From Dehalococcoidales bacterium (GTDB lineage Bacteria; Chloroflexota; Dehalococcoidia; Dehalococcoidales; Fen-1064), in contig DATKWT010000007.1 of assembly GCA_035529395.1 (NCBI GenBank), forward strand, positions 1 to 37,289: DNA of 37,289 bases, in the 5' to 3' direction. The notes beneath the pieces were generated by a model. That model was not told the DNA's origin, searched no databases, and saw only the letters and a program-made list of their open reading frames with translations. Positions 23,525 to 31,133 of the stretch are shown here, in pieces. Each line of letters begins with the position of its first letter. The first letter of the stretch is position 1. A program made the position numbers and the translations under genes.

Positions 23525-23626
23525 CCGGAAGGGGTTTCCGTCTGTGAACGTAAGGGGTCGGTACGGTCTATCGGACTGTCCCGATTTCTTAACTTGAATA
23601 CTGGCGCCTGCCTGTCCAGCCAGACG

Positions 23627-23711
23627 GTAACCTTTTTCTTCCCGTTTTGTAACCATCCTGTAACCCTGCGGACGCGGTCTTAATATCCTCGTAACCTCAT
23701 AGTCTTATACT
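23627..23711 (+). promoter_or_regulatory. GTAACC direct repeats phased at about 11 bp upstream of a -10 element
   Basis: GTAACC occurs at 23627-23632, 23649-23654, 23660-23665 and 23691-23696 (offsets 22, 11 and 31). TATACT at 23706-23711 is a good -10; the -35 position is poor and lies next to the last repeat. This arrangement is typical of promoters activated by OmpR/PhoB-family response regulators, which bind 11-bp direct repeats. The downstream gene is the zinc-ribbon protein at 23805. Confidence 0.5.
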
Positions 23712-23804
23712 CTAGTCACGAAAGTCACCAGGCAAGGGTGTTGCGCGGGACGGCAAATTGGTCCCGAGAGTAATACACGGTTTCTTGCTTGTAGGGAGGT
23801 AGAA

Positions 23805-24020
23805 GTGGCACATTGGAATCTTAAGGGTTGCCCTCGATGCGGGGGGGATACGTACATTGACAGGGACCTGGACGGCTGGTATGAGAGCTGTCTGATGTGC
23901 GGATACTCAGGCAACGTTCCCAACGTTGCGCACAACACTGTGAAAGCAGACGCGGATGCGAAGGAACAGCCGGAAGAAACACCGGGCACAGCGCCTCATT
24001 CGGGCGTGAGTATTTCCTGA
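23805..24020 (+). CDS. Small zinc-ribbon protein, uncharacterised
   Basis: A 71-residue protein. Residues 9-32 hold CPRCGGD and CLMCGYSG, i.e. two C-x2-C pairs (C9, C12, C29, C32) separated by 16 residues, a classic zinc-ribbon/rubredoxin-like knuckle. Residues 42-71 are a hydrophilic, Pro/Glu/Thr-rich tail, probably disordered. The GTG start is preceded by AGGGAGG. The gene has its own promoter region with phased repeats. Function is unknown; it could bind nucleic acid or be a metal-binding adaptor. Confidence 0.75.
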   Translation: MAHWNLKGCPRCGGDTYIDRDLDGWYESCLMCGYSGNVPNVAHNTVKADADAKEQPEETPGTAPHSGVSIS

Positions 24021-24127
24021 GCCAGACCAGGCTCGCTGACAGCGTCCTGAACCAAAGACCACAGAGCGACCCCGACTGACCATATCAAGGGGTTGCCTGG
24101 CGTCAACAGCAGACTCAAGTTCTCCAG

Positions 24128-24172
24128 TGCTGGGAGCGGATGACCGACCACACCACCTGTCCGCTCCCAGCA
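24128..24172. repeat. Perfect 13-bp inverted repeat with 19-nt loop
   Basis: TGCTGGGAGCGGA (24128-24140) and TCCGCTCCCAGCA (24160-24172) are perfectly complementary. No T-run follows on either side (TATCCG on the plus strand). It lies in the 423-base gap after the zinc-ribbon gene and would form a very stable RNA hairpin, possibly a terminator-like or structured leader/small RNA element. Confidence 0.55.
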
Positions 24173-24275
24173 TATCCGATTCCCATCTACAGTCGCCTGC
24201 TCAAACACAGTCCTGTTGTGCCATACGAATGTGGGGTGTGGTATCAGGCTGACCCGTACCTGTTTCCTTACGAAA

Positions 24276-24326
24276 TCTTAATGGAATCTTTATGTTATCT
24301 TTATATTCTTTATGCCTCTCTTAATG
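24276..24326 (+). promoter_or_regulatory. Tandem TCTTWATR repeats at about 11-bp spacing (Pho-box-like)
   Basis: TCTTAATG at 24276, TCTTTATG at 24287, TCTTTATA at 24298, TCTTTATG at 24307 and TCTTAATG at 24319. The first three are exactly 11 bp apart; the remaining steps are 9 and 12 bp. The pattern resembles operators of PhoB/PhoP-type regulators (for example CTTAACCT-type repeats with 11-bp period). The small genes at 24444 and 24639 lie downstream. Confidence 0.5.
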
Positions 24327-24443
24327 GTACCGTGTTACGCTCAATAGTGAGAGTTCATCATTGAGACCTCAACAATGATGGTACATGCAGCGACGGGAAT
24401 CCGGCTTATGAAGCCTGACCGGCCGACTCTAAGGGGGTGAACT

Positions 24444-24590
24444 GTGGAGCGCAGGGAAGAACCAGAAAAGGTATTGGTACCGGTTCGTCGTCGTGAGACT
24501 ATTCAGGAGGAGGAGGAGCTTCAGGAGGAACTGGAGGAACCCCAGGAGGTTAAGGTACCCCGGATACCACGGAGGTGGCATATCTTCTGA
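24444..24590 (+). CDS. Possible small charged protein (48 aa)
   Basis: A GTG-started frame of 48 codons ending in TGA, with AAGGGGGTGA just upstream. The product is extremely charged: Arg/Glu-rich start (ERREEPEKV), a run of Glu/Leu/Gln (QEEEELQEELEEPQE) and a basic-aromatic end (PRRWHIF). It may form a short helix. Composition is low complexity, so the call rests on the RBS, the end of the frame just before the next gene, and the upstream repeat array. Function unknown. Confidence 0.38.
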   Translation: MERREEPEKVLVPVRRRETIQEEEELQEELEEPQEVKVPRIPRRWHIF

Positions 24591-24638
24591 GGCGTACTGG
24601 TATTGCATCGGGACGCTACGGTAAGAGGTTAGGAAAAC

Positions 24639-24872
24639 ATGATAAAGAACAGTGAAAAGTGGCTGGTAGTAGAAGAGAAGCTGGCTGAGCTCCGGAAAAT
24701 CGTGGACGAGAACTGGGATAGGGGTGAGTGGGAGCTGGCCGTGCTGGGTACAGGCGTCATTCGAGTCGTGGAGCAATCAAAAGTCAACGCTATAGAGATA
24801 CGGCAACGGGCCGATGACTTCTCCCGGACGTTTGATTCGATGCTGCAGAGGCATGAAGGCGCTTCGGGGTGA
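24639..24872 (+). CDS. Small hypothetical protein (77 aa)
   Basis: A 77-residue, mostly helical, charged protein (KWLVVEEKLAELRKIVDENW, GEWELAVLGTGVIRVVEQSK, IEIRQRADDFSRTFDSMLQR). It has no signal peptide, cysteine or known motif. ATG 24639 is preceded by AGGA about 6 nt upstream. It lies 48 bp after the 48-residue ORF and ends just before a hairpin terminator, so the two may form one transcript driven from the phased-repeat region. Not recognised. Confidence 0.55.
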   Translation: MIKNSEKWLVVEEKLAELRKIVDENWDRGEWELAVLGTGVIRVVEQSKVNAIEIRQRADDFSRTFDSMLQRHEGASG

Positions 24873-24885
24873 TTACCTGATAGAA

Positions 24886-25120
24886 CCCCTGTTAGATTCT
24901 ACTACAGCCTGATTCGGCGAGATAAAGAGCGTTCGCCGGGTTTTTCCCAATTCGAATATACCGGGTAAGACCTTTAGACAGGGTGCTGAAAAAGGGGAGT
25001 CCGGAGGGGCTCCGTCCCTTCTGAGGGGCCCCGCCTCTTCTGAGAGGCGCTCCATCTGGGCCGCACCGGGATTGGTCGAAAGGGTTTCTCATCACCCTGT
25101 TAGATAATGGCATCCTGATT
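24886..25120 (+). repeat. Imperfect direct repeat pair flanking a GC-rich structured segment
   Basis: CCCTGTTAGAT followed by CCTGATTC occurs at about 24887-24914 and again at 25095-25120. Each copy is directly followed by a different hairpin terminator. Between them, 24990-25060 is GC-rich and self-complementary (for example GGGGCCCC and GAGGCGCTCC blocks) with no ORF of protein character. This looks like a duplicated transcript end or an intergenic repeat element; the rest of the gap to 25237 is featureless. Confidence 0.45.
24915..24945 (+). terminator. Terminator of the 77-aa gene
   Basis: CGGCGA (24915-24920) and TCGCCG (24933-24938) form a 6-bp stem, followed by GG and TTTTT (24941-24945). 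It lies about 45 bases past the stop of the 77-codon gene. Confidence 0.6.
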
Positions 25121-25124
25121 CTAC

Positions 25125-25151
25125 ACGGACAGCTTGGGCTGTCCGTTTTTT
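25125..25151 (+). terminator. Strong rho-independent terminator
   Basis: ACGGACAGC (25125-25133), tetraloop TTGG, GCTGTCCGT (25138-25146), with six T residues at 25146-25151. This is the best terminator in the window. It follows the repeat element and precedes the 3' end of the opposite-strand cytochrome gene. Confidence 0.88.
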
Positions 25152-25237
25152 ATTTGCTGCCTGCCGACCTGGAAACTGATGGCATCTGCATACCCGGATT
25201 ATGGTCTGACCTGGCGGGGTGATGGGTAAGGCGCGTA

Positions 25238-26071
25238 TCACGGTCCGGTAATGCGCCACTCGTGTGCCAGGTGGCAGGCCTTGCAGTGGGTATCGGGGTG
25301 CATCTCATACGGGTTGTAGCACTCGACGGTATCATGGCAGGACTTGCATTTTACCACCGGTTCCGCCTGTTCGTGGGGCTGGTGACAGTCGCCACACGGG
25401 AACTGCATTGGCGCTTCAGTACTCCAGGTCACCCTGGATACCATTGTCTGGTGGCAGCCCAGACAGACGGCACGCGTAGGAACTGTCTCCTCACCAGCGG
25501 TAAGGAAATTATGGCAGGTCATGCAGCTTACATCGGTCATATCAGGCACTTTGATTGTGTTACGGGCGTGACACTCCAGACAGTCGGTGGCAGACGGTGT
25601 AAATATGTGCAGCGTGTTTGAGTGGCACGTGACGCACTCAATACCCCGGTCCATATCGTGCTGCTTGTGTCCGGCGGTGTCTGCCACCTGCTGCCATTCC
25701 GGGTCCCCGCTCTGATGACACTGCTGACACGACGCGTCTTCGACCTCAGCGTGGCTTTCAATCTCCTCGTAGCTCTTGAAGACGAAATCGCACAACTGGC
25801 CGGCGCTGGCCAGCAGACTCTGATGATGGCAGCTATGGCAACCGACTTCGGCGTGTGTGCTGCTGGCCCAGCGGTCCCAGGGCTCCTCCATTATATGGCA
25901 GGACTGGCAGAAACCGGGGTCGTTCTCCATGTAGTCCCAGAAGAGCACGAACCGGTAGACACCGAAGACAATACCGACCACCAGGATAAGTCCAATCGGT
26001 ATGCCAGCCTTCCTGGGTAACCGGAGTACCCGGTTCCAGAAGCACTTTGCTCTGTTGGACAACCATCTCAT
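25238..26071 (-). CDS. Membrane-anchored decaheme c-type cytochrome (NapC/NirT-like N-terminus)
   Basis: A 277-residue protein with an N-terminal membrane helix at about 22-44 (uncleaved anchor) and ten CxxCH heme-attachment motifs beginning at Cys 55, 78, 115, 146, 164, 183, 203, 226, 242 and 263. The N-terminal part (WDYMENDPGFCQSCHIMEEP) resembles the quinol-oxidising NapC/NirT/NrfH group, which passes electrons from menaquinol to extracytoplasmic reductases. The remaining hemes probably form a wire. ATG 26071 (MRWLSNR) was chosen; the frame extends to a TTG at 26119 without an RBS, and the basic n-region fits export. No partner reductase or cytochrome maturation gene lies next to it. The nearest neighbours are the radical SAM and Mo-cofactor genes. 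Confidence 0.9.
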   Translation of the reverse strand: MRWLSNRAKCFWNRVLRLPRKAGIPIGLILVVGIVFGVYRFVLFWDYMENDPGFCQSCHIMEEPWDRWASSTHAEVGCHSCHHQSLLASAGQLCDFVFKSYEEIESHAEVEDASCQQCHQSGDPEWQQVADTAGHKQHDMDRGIECVTCHSNTLHIFTPSATDCLECHARNTIKVPDMTDVSCMTCHNFLTAGEETVPTRAVCLGCHQTMVSRVTWSTEAPMQFPCGDCHQPHEQAEPVVKCKSCHDTVECYNPYEMHPDTHCKACHLAHEWRITGP

Positions 26072-26327
26072 CGATAGTCCCTTTTCGCTGGCGTGCTGCT
26101 GTAGCGGGTGGAGAGGCAAGAAGGACTACTCTGGTTAGTAGCGAAGCTGAGAGCGTCGGGTGCGAGTGATAGCACGTTCATGGTCGAATCAACTACATTA
26201 TAAGCTGGTGTTGCTGCGTATTCCAGTATTACCTGTGCTCTGCTTCTGTAAATCGGAGCCTTACCGTTTTACAACCTCATCCTGTGTTGTGTCACCCTTC
26301 TGTCTGAACGAGAGCATTTGTTACTCA

Positions 26328-27266
26328 CTACAGGCCTCTGAGGAAATCGGGGCGAAGGGAACGGGGGTCTCCATGCTCCACAATCCTCCGCAGTTGAGAG
26401 AGCATCATCTGCCTGTCATGCGGCAGTGTTCCCCGGACCGCCAGATAGTTGGAGGCGTGCATGGAACTGAAGAAGCAATCCGTGAAGCTGGAGTTCTGGA
26501 TTATCAGGATGAGTTCTTCTAAGGACCTGAAAGGGGATATCGGTTCGAAGCTTCCCTCCTGCCACTCACGGTACAGTGGTGTGCCAGGCACCAGCGTCAG
26601 TGTCAGTGCTCCCACGAAGTCCGGGTCCATGTCACTCAGGACTCTGGCCGTTGCCAGCGAGTGTTTCTCGCTCCCCTCGACACCGCCCAGACCGAGGATA
26701 ACGGTAATGGAGGTCAGGATACCGGCTGCCCTGGCACGGTGCGTTGCCTCTATTATCTGTGCAGAGTCGACACCCTTGTCTACATGGCGGAGAACATCAT
26801 CATCACCACTTTCCATTCCGATGTATAGTATACCGAGCTTGAGTTCTCGTAGTGCTTCGAGTTCCTCAGGACTCCGGCGCAGTATATCGCTGGCGGTAGC
26901 GTAGGCAGCCACCCTCTCCACGAAAGGGAGCTTGTCCTGCATGTGCGTCAGCACGTCTCTCAGGTGGCTGTAAGGATATACCAGGGCATCTGAGTCCTGA
27001 AGAAAAACCCCTTTCCCATCCCATTCCTGGGCAACAGCGTAGACTATTCTCGGTATTCCCGGAACAGTGAGCCCATGCCTGAGGAAGAGGGCAACGGCGT
27101 CTATTTCGCTCCGGACTTCCTCGATGTCGCGTATCTGGAGACGGGAGCCGTAGCTGCCGCAGAAGGTGCAGGTGCTGTTTGAGCAACCTGCGGTCAGGGG
27201 CAGAAACAGACTGTTTGCCTCGCTCGGGGGGCGTACGATTGCTGGTCGTTCGAAAGACATGGTCAT
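26328..27266 (-). CDS. Radical SAM protein (Elp3/MiaB-like fold)
   Basis: A 312-residue radical SAM enzyme. Residues 28-36 read CSNSTCTFC, i.e. Cys 28-x4-Cys 33-x2-Cys 36, the 4Fe-4S motif with one extra residue, as in the GCSxNxCxFC variety. ILYIGMESGDDDVLRHVDKG and TSITVILGLGGVEGSEKH are the typical later motifs (G-x-E-S-G, then I-x-G-L-G). Residues 244-270 (ALTLTLVPGTPLYREWQEGS) are the C-terminal signature of a family of stand-alone radical SAM proteins of unknown substrate. Start ATG 27266 has GGAG 6 nt upstream. It lies 257 bp upstream of the cytochrome gene on the same strand. Catalytic role unknown. Confidence 0.85.
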   Translation of the reverse strand: MTMSFERPAIVRPPSEANSLFLPLTAGCSNSTCTFCGSYGSRLQIRDIEEVRSEIDAVALFLRHGLTVPGIPRIVYAVAQEWDGKGVFLQDSDALVYPYSHLRDVLTHMQDKLPFVERVAAYATASDILRRSPEELEALRELKLGILYIGMESGDDDVLRHVDKGVDSAQIIEATHRARAAGILTSITVILGLGGVEGSEKHSLATARVLSDMDPDFVGALTLTLVPGTPLYREWQEGSFEPISPFRSLEELILIIQNSSFTDCFFSSMHASNYLAVRGTLPHDRQMMLSQLRRIVEHGDPRSLRPDFLRGL

Positions 27267-27330
27267 GCTCTTCTCCGCGTAGTATGGGAATAGTACCTAG
27301 TTGCACAAAATACCAGCTAGTATGTTCCGT

Positions 27331-27383
27331 AGGGTGAGACCCTTCGCTACACTCAGGGTGACACGCCACTGTCCTCAGTGGCG
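27331..27383. repeat. Intergenic palindromic element
   Basis: AGGGTGAGACCC followed by TTCGCTACACTCAGGGTGA (27331-27361) contains ACCCT/AGGGT arms. It is followed by a perfect hairpin CGCCACTG-TCCT-CAGTGGCG (27364-27383). On the opposite strand it reads like the CHPE(R)CSEGS pseudo-peptide that is often mis-called as protein in many bacterial genomes, which marks it as a dispersed intergenic repeat and not a gene. Confidence 0.55.
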
Positions 27384-27524
27384 CAGAATCTATTTTACAC
27401 GGTCGGGCCTGTGCTCTCAAGCTATTGAGGGTTACGGTGGTATTGCTCCACTTTGGAAGCGGTTCACCTATATGCTAAAATTGGCTAGTTGCGGTAACAG
27501 TAAAGCCGCGCAGACAGGAGTACC

Positions 27525-28139
27525 TTGGAAGCAAGTGGCATTATTCTAGCCGGTGGTCGGAGTCTGCGTCTGGGGTATGACAAAATCCTGGAGACAGTCG
27601 GTGGCCGGAGTCTTCTGGAAATAGTGGTAGATAGCATTACGTCCCTGTGTGGTGATATCATCGTTGTGACCGCCGAAGGGCATCCGATATCCCTGTCAGG
27701 GCATCACCCCGACCTGCAAATAGTGACTGATATTTATCCCGGTAAGGGGCCACTGGGTGGTATTTACACCGGGCTGCGACTCTCAAACACGAACTGCAAT
27801 CTCGTCGTTGCTGCTGACATGCCCTTTCTGAACCAGGCGCTACTGCACTACATGTTAGAATTGACTGATGGGTTCGACATGGTGGCGCCACGAGTGGAGG
27901 GCAAGGTGGAACCACTTCATTCTGTCTACACCGGGGGCTGCCTGAGGGTTATAGAGCAAATGTTTGAACGGGATGAACTGGGTGTCCATAAGCTACTGCC
28001 TCTGGTCAAGGCGAGATTCGTGGAGGTGGACGAGATAGCCAGGTTCGACCCTGAGCAGTTGAGCTTCTTCAATGTCAATACGGAAAAGGACTTGCAGAAG
28101 GCGAGGAAGCTATCCGGGGGTGACAAGGACGATGATTAG
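27525..28139 (+). CDS. mobA: Molybdenum cofactor guanylyltransferase (MobA)
   Basis: A 204-residue nucleotidyltransferase. SGIILAGGRSLRLGYDKIL (4-22) is the family signature G-G-x-S-x-R-x-G-x-D-K, with the catalytic Lys. VTDIYPGKGPLGGIYTGL and VVAADMPFLNQ (metal-binding Asp) follow, and PLHSVYTGGCL is typical of MobA. It attaches GMP from GTP to molybdopterin to give the guanine dinucleotide cofactor used by DMSO-reductase-family enzymes. Start is TTG 27525, with CAGGAG 4 nt upstream. The stop overlaps the start of moeA by 8 bp, so translation is coupled. Confidence 0.92.
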   Translation: MEASGIILAGGRSLRLGYDKILETVGGRSLLEIVVDSITSLCGDIIVVTAEGHPISLSGHHPDLQIVTDIYPGKGPLGGIYTGLRLSNTNCNLVVAADMPFLNQALLHYMLELTDGFDMVAPRVEGKVEPLHSVYTGGCLRVIEQMFERDELGVHKLLPLVKARFVEVDEIARFDPEQLSFFNVNTEKDLQKARKLSGGDKDDD

Positions 28140-29409
28140 TGTTGAAGAGGCCCAGGAGAGGCTTCTTGGCTTTGTTGATGTTCTGGGGAAGGAGGGAGTC
28201 CTCATCCTGGACTCCCCGGGTCAGGTACTTGCCGAGGATGTTTGCTCGGAAATCGATGTGCCTCCACTGGACAACTCTGCCATGGACGGCTATGCAGTCC
28301 GGTCAGGCGATACCGAAGGGGCAAGCCAGGATTCACCGCGACTGCTCCGCGTGATTGATACCGTAGCCGCAGGTTATGTCTCCGGGCAGGAGGTGACTCC
28401 GGGTACTGCAATCCGAATCATGACCGGCGCACCGATACCAGGGGGTGCCGATACTGTCGTCCAGTTTGAAAACACCGATGAGGTACAGCGACGCGAGGCC
28501 ACCGCCGGAAAGCCAATCACGGAGATAGGCATTCTGCATGAGACAGAGGTCGGCCTCAATGTCCGCAGGGCCGGGGAAGATATCAGGAAGGGTGCGCTGG
28601 TCCTGGCGGAAGGGACCGTAATCAGACCGGCTGAGGTGGGTGTCCTGGCTTCCCTGGGGAAGACCCACGTGGCGGTTATTTCCCGACCGGTAGTGGCGAT
28701 ACTGGCTACCGGTGATGAGCTTGTCGAGATAGGACAGCCGCTGCCGGCAGGTAAGATATACAACAGCAATACCTATAGCGTCGCTGCTCTGGTGCGGCGC
28801 TATGGTGGCATACCCAGGATTCTGGGGATAGCTCTCGATACAGAGGATTCCTTGGTAGCGGCACTCCGACAGGGGCTTGACGCCGACATGCTGATTACGT
28901 GCGGCGGGGTCTCCATGGGGGACTATGATGTGGTCAAGGACGTACTTGCCCGGGAGGGTGAAATCAACTTCTGGACGGTGCGGATGAAGCCGGGGAAACC
29001 GCTTGCCTTTGGCACTATCAGGGGGTGTGACAGAACGGGAGCACCGAAAGGGATTCCCCACCTCGGCCTGCCCGGTAACCCGGTGAGCTCGATGGTCACT
29101 TTCGAGATGTTTGCCCGCCCGGCTATCTTAAAGATGATGGGTAGGAAAAACTGGGATAAACCTGCGGTTGAAGCTGTACTGGAGGACACGGTTACCAATC
29201 GGGACGGACGCCGCGTCTTCGCGAGGGCGATTGTAGAAAAACGTGACGGCCAGTACTTCGCCCGGATAACAGGTCCCCAGGGTTCCGGTGTGCTTACCTC
29301 GATGAGCCTGGCCAACGGATTGGTGATTGTCCCCGAGGACACGGCTGAGGTGCAAGCAGGCGACATTGTCCGAGTGATGATGCTGGACTGGAATGAGGAA
29401 GTCGTCTAG
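28132..29409 (+). CDS. moeA: Molybdopterin molybdenumtransferase (MoeA)
   Basis: A 425-residue protein of normal length. PPLDNSAMDGYAVRS (44-58) is the MoeA N-terminal signature. The MoaB/MogA-like domain carries ILATGDELVEIGQPLPAGKI with the substrate-binding TGDE, and CGGVSMGDYD with the active-site GGVS-x-G-x-x-D. LPGNPVSSMVTFEMFARP near residue 320 is also diagnostic; the C-terminal beta domain ends the protein. MoeA inserts molybdenum (or tungsten) into adenylylated molybdopterin. ATG 28132 overlaps mobA by 8 bp; a longer frame to 28072 lies inside mobA and lacks family sequence. The stop overlaps the convergent surface-protein stop at a shared CTAG. Confidence 0.95.
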   Translation: MISVEEAQERLLGFVDVLGKEGVLILDSPGQVLAEDVCSEIDVPPLDNSAMDGYAVRSGDTEGASQDSPRLLRVIDTVAAGYVSGQEVTPGTAIRIMTGAPIPGGADTVVQFENTDEVQRREATAGKPITEIGILHETEVGLNVRRAGEDIRKGALVLAEGTVIRPAEVGVLASLGKTHVAVISRPVVAILATGDELVEIGQPLPAGKIYNSNTYSVAALVRRYGGIPRILGIALDTEDSLVAALRQGLDADMLITCGGVSMGDYDVVKDVLAREGEINFWTVRMKPGKPLAFGTIRGCDRTGAPKGIPHLGLPGNPVSSMVTFEMFARPAILKMMGRKNWDKPAVEAVLEDTVTNRDGRRVFARAIVEKRDGQYFARITGPQGSGVLTSMSLANGLVIVPEDTAEVQAGDIVRVMMLDWNEEVV

Positions 29410-31133
29410 GCCCTGCGTCTCCTCAGGAGCAGGAAGGCCAGGACCGCCAGCAAAGTGACCACACCGGCAGAGATACCCCCAACGAGACCCCAGTTGAACG
29501 GCATGCCCAATGGTACCTGAAGTGCTTTCAGGTCTTCCGCCACCAACGGTATTTCTTTCTCTTCTACTGCGAAGCTGTCCGTCATGTTGTCAATGCTCAC
29601 GTCATAGACTCCCGGCCTGTCCTGGGAGGTAATGAAGACCACCGTCTGGCTGCTGCTGCCTTCCAGCGACACGTCCTGAAAGGCGGTGACCACGCCGTTT
29701 ATTTCCAGTTCTACCCTATGGGTACTGGCGAAGTCACCGGTGTTGGTGACCAGGACGCTGATAGTAACGTCCTCTCTGCTGCTGACTTTACCCGGAGCCA
29801 CAGTGAGCCGGCTGGTGATGAAGGCGACCGGAGTTGGTGGAAGTGAGGTCGCTTCGACGGTAAAAGTGCCGGAGAGTGTATCGATTTCTACTTCATAGAT
29901 TCCCGGGGTATCATGTGAGGTGGTAAAGACTACGGTTCGGCTGGTGTCGCCATTCAGGGGGAGTTGCTGAACGGCGGTGGTTGTACCATCGATCTTCAAT
30001 GCCACCAGGTATGTTCCGGCAAGGTCCCCGGTATTGCTGACGAGCACCTTGATGGTTATCGTTTGCTGCATGCCTGCCGTGCCGGGTGTGATGGTAAGGC
30101 CGCTAACAGAGAATGCCGCCGGTCGGGTGGAAGCGATAACCGTATAGGGTGTGAAGTGAGTCACTTCCGTGGTCACTGTGTCGTTCACCGGGTCGACCGT
30201 AGATTCAAGGGGCAGCCACTCTTCGAGTTGGCCGTCCCATACGGCGGCAGTCAGCTGCCTCTCAGCGATACCCTCCGGTATCAGGGACTGGTCATAGCCC
30301 AGGCGGATGCGTACCGGCTGGTCAAACGTGGCACCATCCGGACCAAAATCGTAGACCGGACTGACAATCTCTGCATTTGTGGGAGCCGGCGGCGGTTCGT
30401 CCATTTCGGTAATGGTTAACTCGTTCAACGGTCCTCCCGCGGTTGTGAGGGCCGTGGTGCCCTGCGCGACGGTCAGTGTTGCTCTGCCGTCCGTGGATTC
30501 GGTGGTGAGTTCGCCATCCGGTGCCTCTTCGGTAGTGCTGTCCCCATCTCCTCCGTCGCTGCCATTACTACTGTCGGACTCCTGGTAGGTGACCGTGCCT
30601 ATTTCCTGGGACGGCGGCAGATATGAGGTGACAGTCAGCCATATCCCGGCCTGGACCTTGGCCTCAACAACCTCCCCGATGATGGTATAGGTACCGGACA
30701 TGCTGCCAGGGGGGAATGTCAAGGGAACAACGACGGTCTCCTCGACCGTCTCACCCTTGCCGGGAAACGGTTCTATGTTAAGGGTATAACTGGGATGAAG
30801 TGTCACCTCAGCCCCGGTATCACTGTGCCGGGCCATAATACGGGAAGTGATGTAGGCTGCACTGGGTGTCAGCCCTAGCAGGTCTTCTATGCAGGTGGCC
30901 TGACCGCTAACGGTGATGTAGAATACCTGGCTTCCCTGCACCTCGGTCTGGCTGAGCTGCATACTGTAGCTGAAGGTGAAGTAGTCGTCTATACTGAAGG
31001 CGGATGCCGGACTGGTGGTGATGAATGCCAGGCACATCGACAGGATGAGAATAACTGGTAACCAGCGGGCAGGCTGCGTTTGCCACCAGGTAGACCACAG
31101 CCGCCAGGCTTGTTGAGCCACTCCGTTGCACAC
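29406..31133 (-). CDS. Cell-surface protein with CARDB-like repeats and C-terminal anchor
   Basis: A 575-residue exported protein. Residues about 23-45 are a signal sequence (LPVILILSMCLAFITTSPAS). Residues 46-185 are a beta-rich domain beginning with SIDDYFTFSYSMQLSQTEV. A Ser/Asp/Glu/Thr linker follows, then a ZU5-like segment (VYDFGPDGATFDQPVRIRL ... THFTPYTVIAS). Two CARDB/Ig-like repeats each contain (T)I-V/K-VLV-x-NTGD, with TVVFTTS or TVVFITS. The C-terminus is a membrane helix (WGLVGGISAGVVTLLAVLAF) ending in RRRRA. It shares its second half with the next gene. Start is GTG 31133; a GTG at 31121 is spaced better from AAGGGG and is an alternative. It is probably co-transcribed with the larger paralogue upstream. 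Role: adhesion or envelope structure (inferred). Confidence 0.75.
   Translation of the reverse strand: MCNGVAQQAWRLWSTWWQTQPARWLPVILILSMCLAFITTSPASAFSIDDYFTFSYSMQLSQTEVQGSQVFYITVSGQATCIEDLLGLTPSAAYITSRIMARHSDTGAEVTLHPSYTLNIEPFPGKGETVEETVVVPLTFPPGSMSGTYTIIGEVVEAKVQAGIWLTVTSYLPPSQEIGTVTYQESDSSNGSDGGDGDSTTEEAPDGELTTESTDGRATLTVAQGTTALTTAGGPLNELTITEMDEPPPAPTNAEIVSPVYDFGPDGATFDQPVRIRLGYDQSLIPEGIAERQLTAAVWDGQLEEWLPLESTVDPVNDTVTTEVTHFTPYTVIASTRPAAFSVSGLTITPGTAGMQQTITIKVLVSNTGDLAGTYLVALKIDGTTTAVQQLPLNGDTSRTVVFTTSHDTPGIYEVEIDTLSGTFTVEATSLPPTPVAFITSRLTVAPGKVSSREDVTISVLVTNTGDFASTHRVELEINGVVTAFQDVSLEGSSSQTVVFITSQDRPGVYDVSIDNMTDSFAVEEKEIPLVAEDLKALQVPLGMPFNWGLVGGISAGVVTLLAVLAFLLLRRRRA

Noticed and set aside
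26866-27420. 184-codon minus-strand frame containing CHPECSEGS
   Set aside because: It overlaps the radical SAM gene in another frame and an intergenic repeat known to yield this pseudo-peptide; not a real protein.
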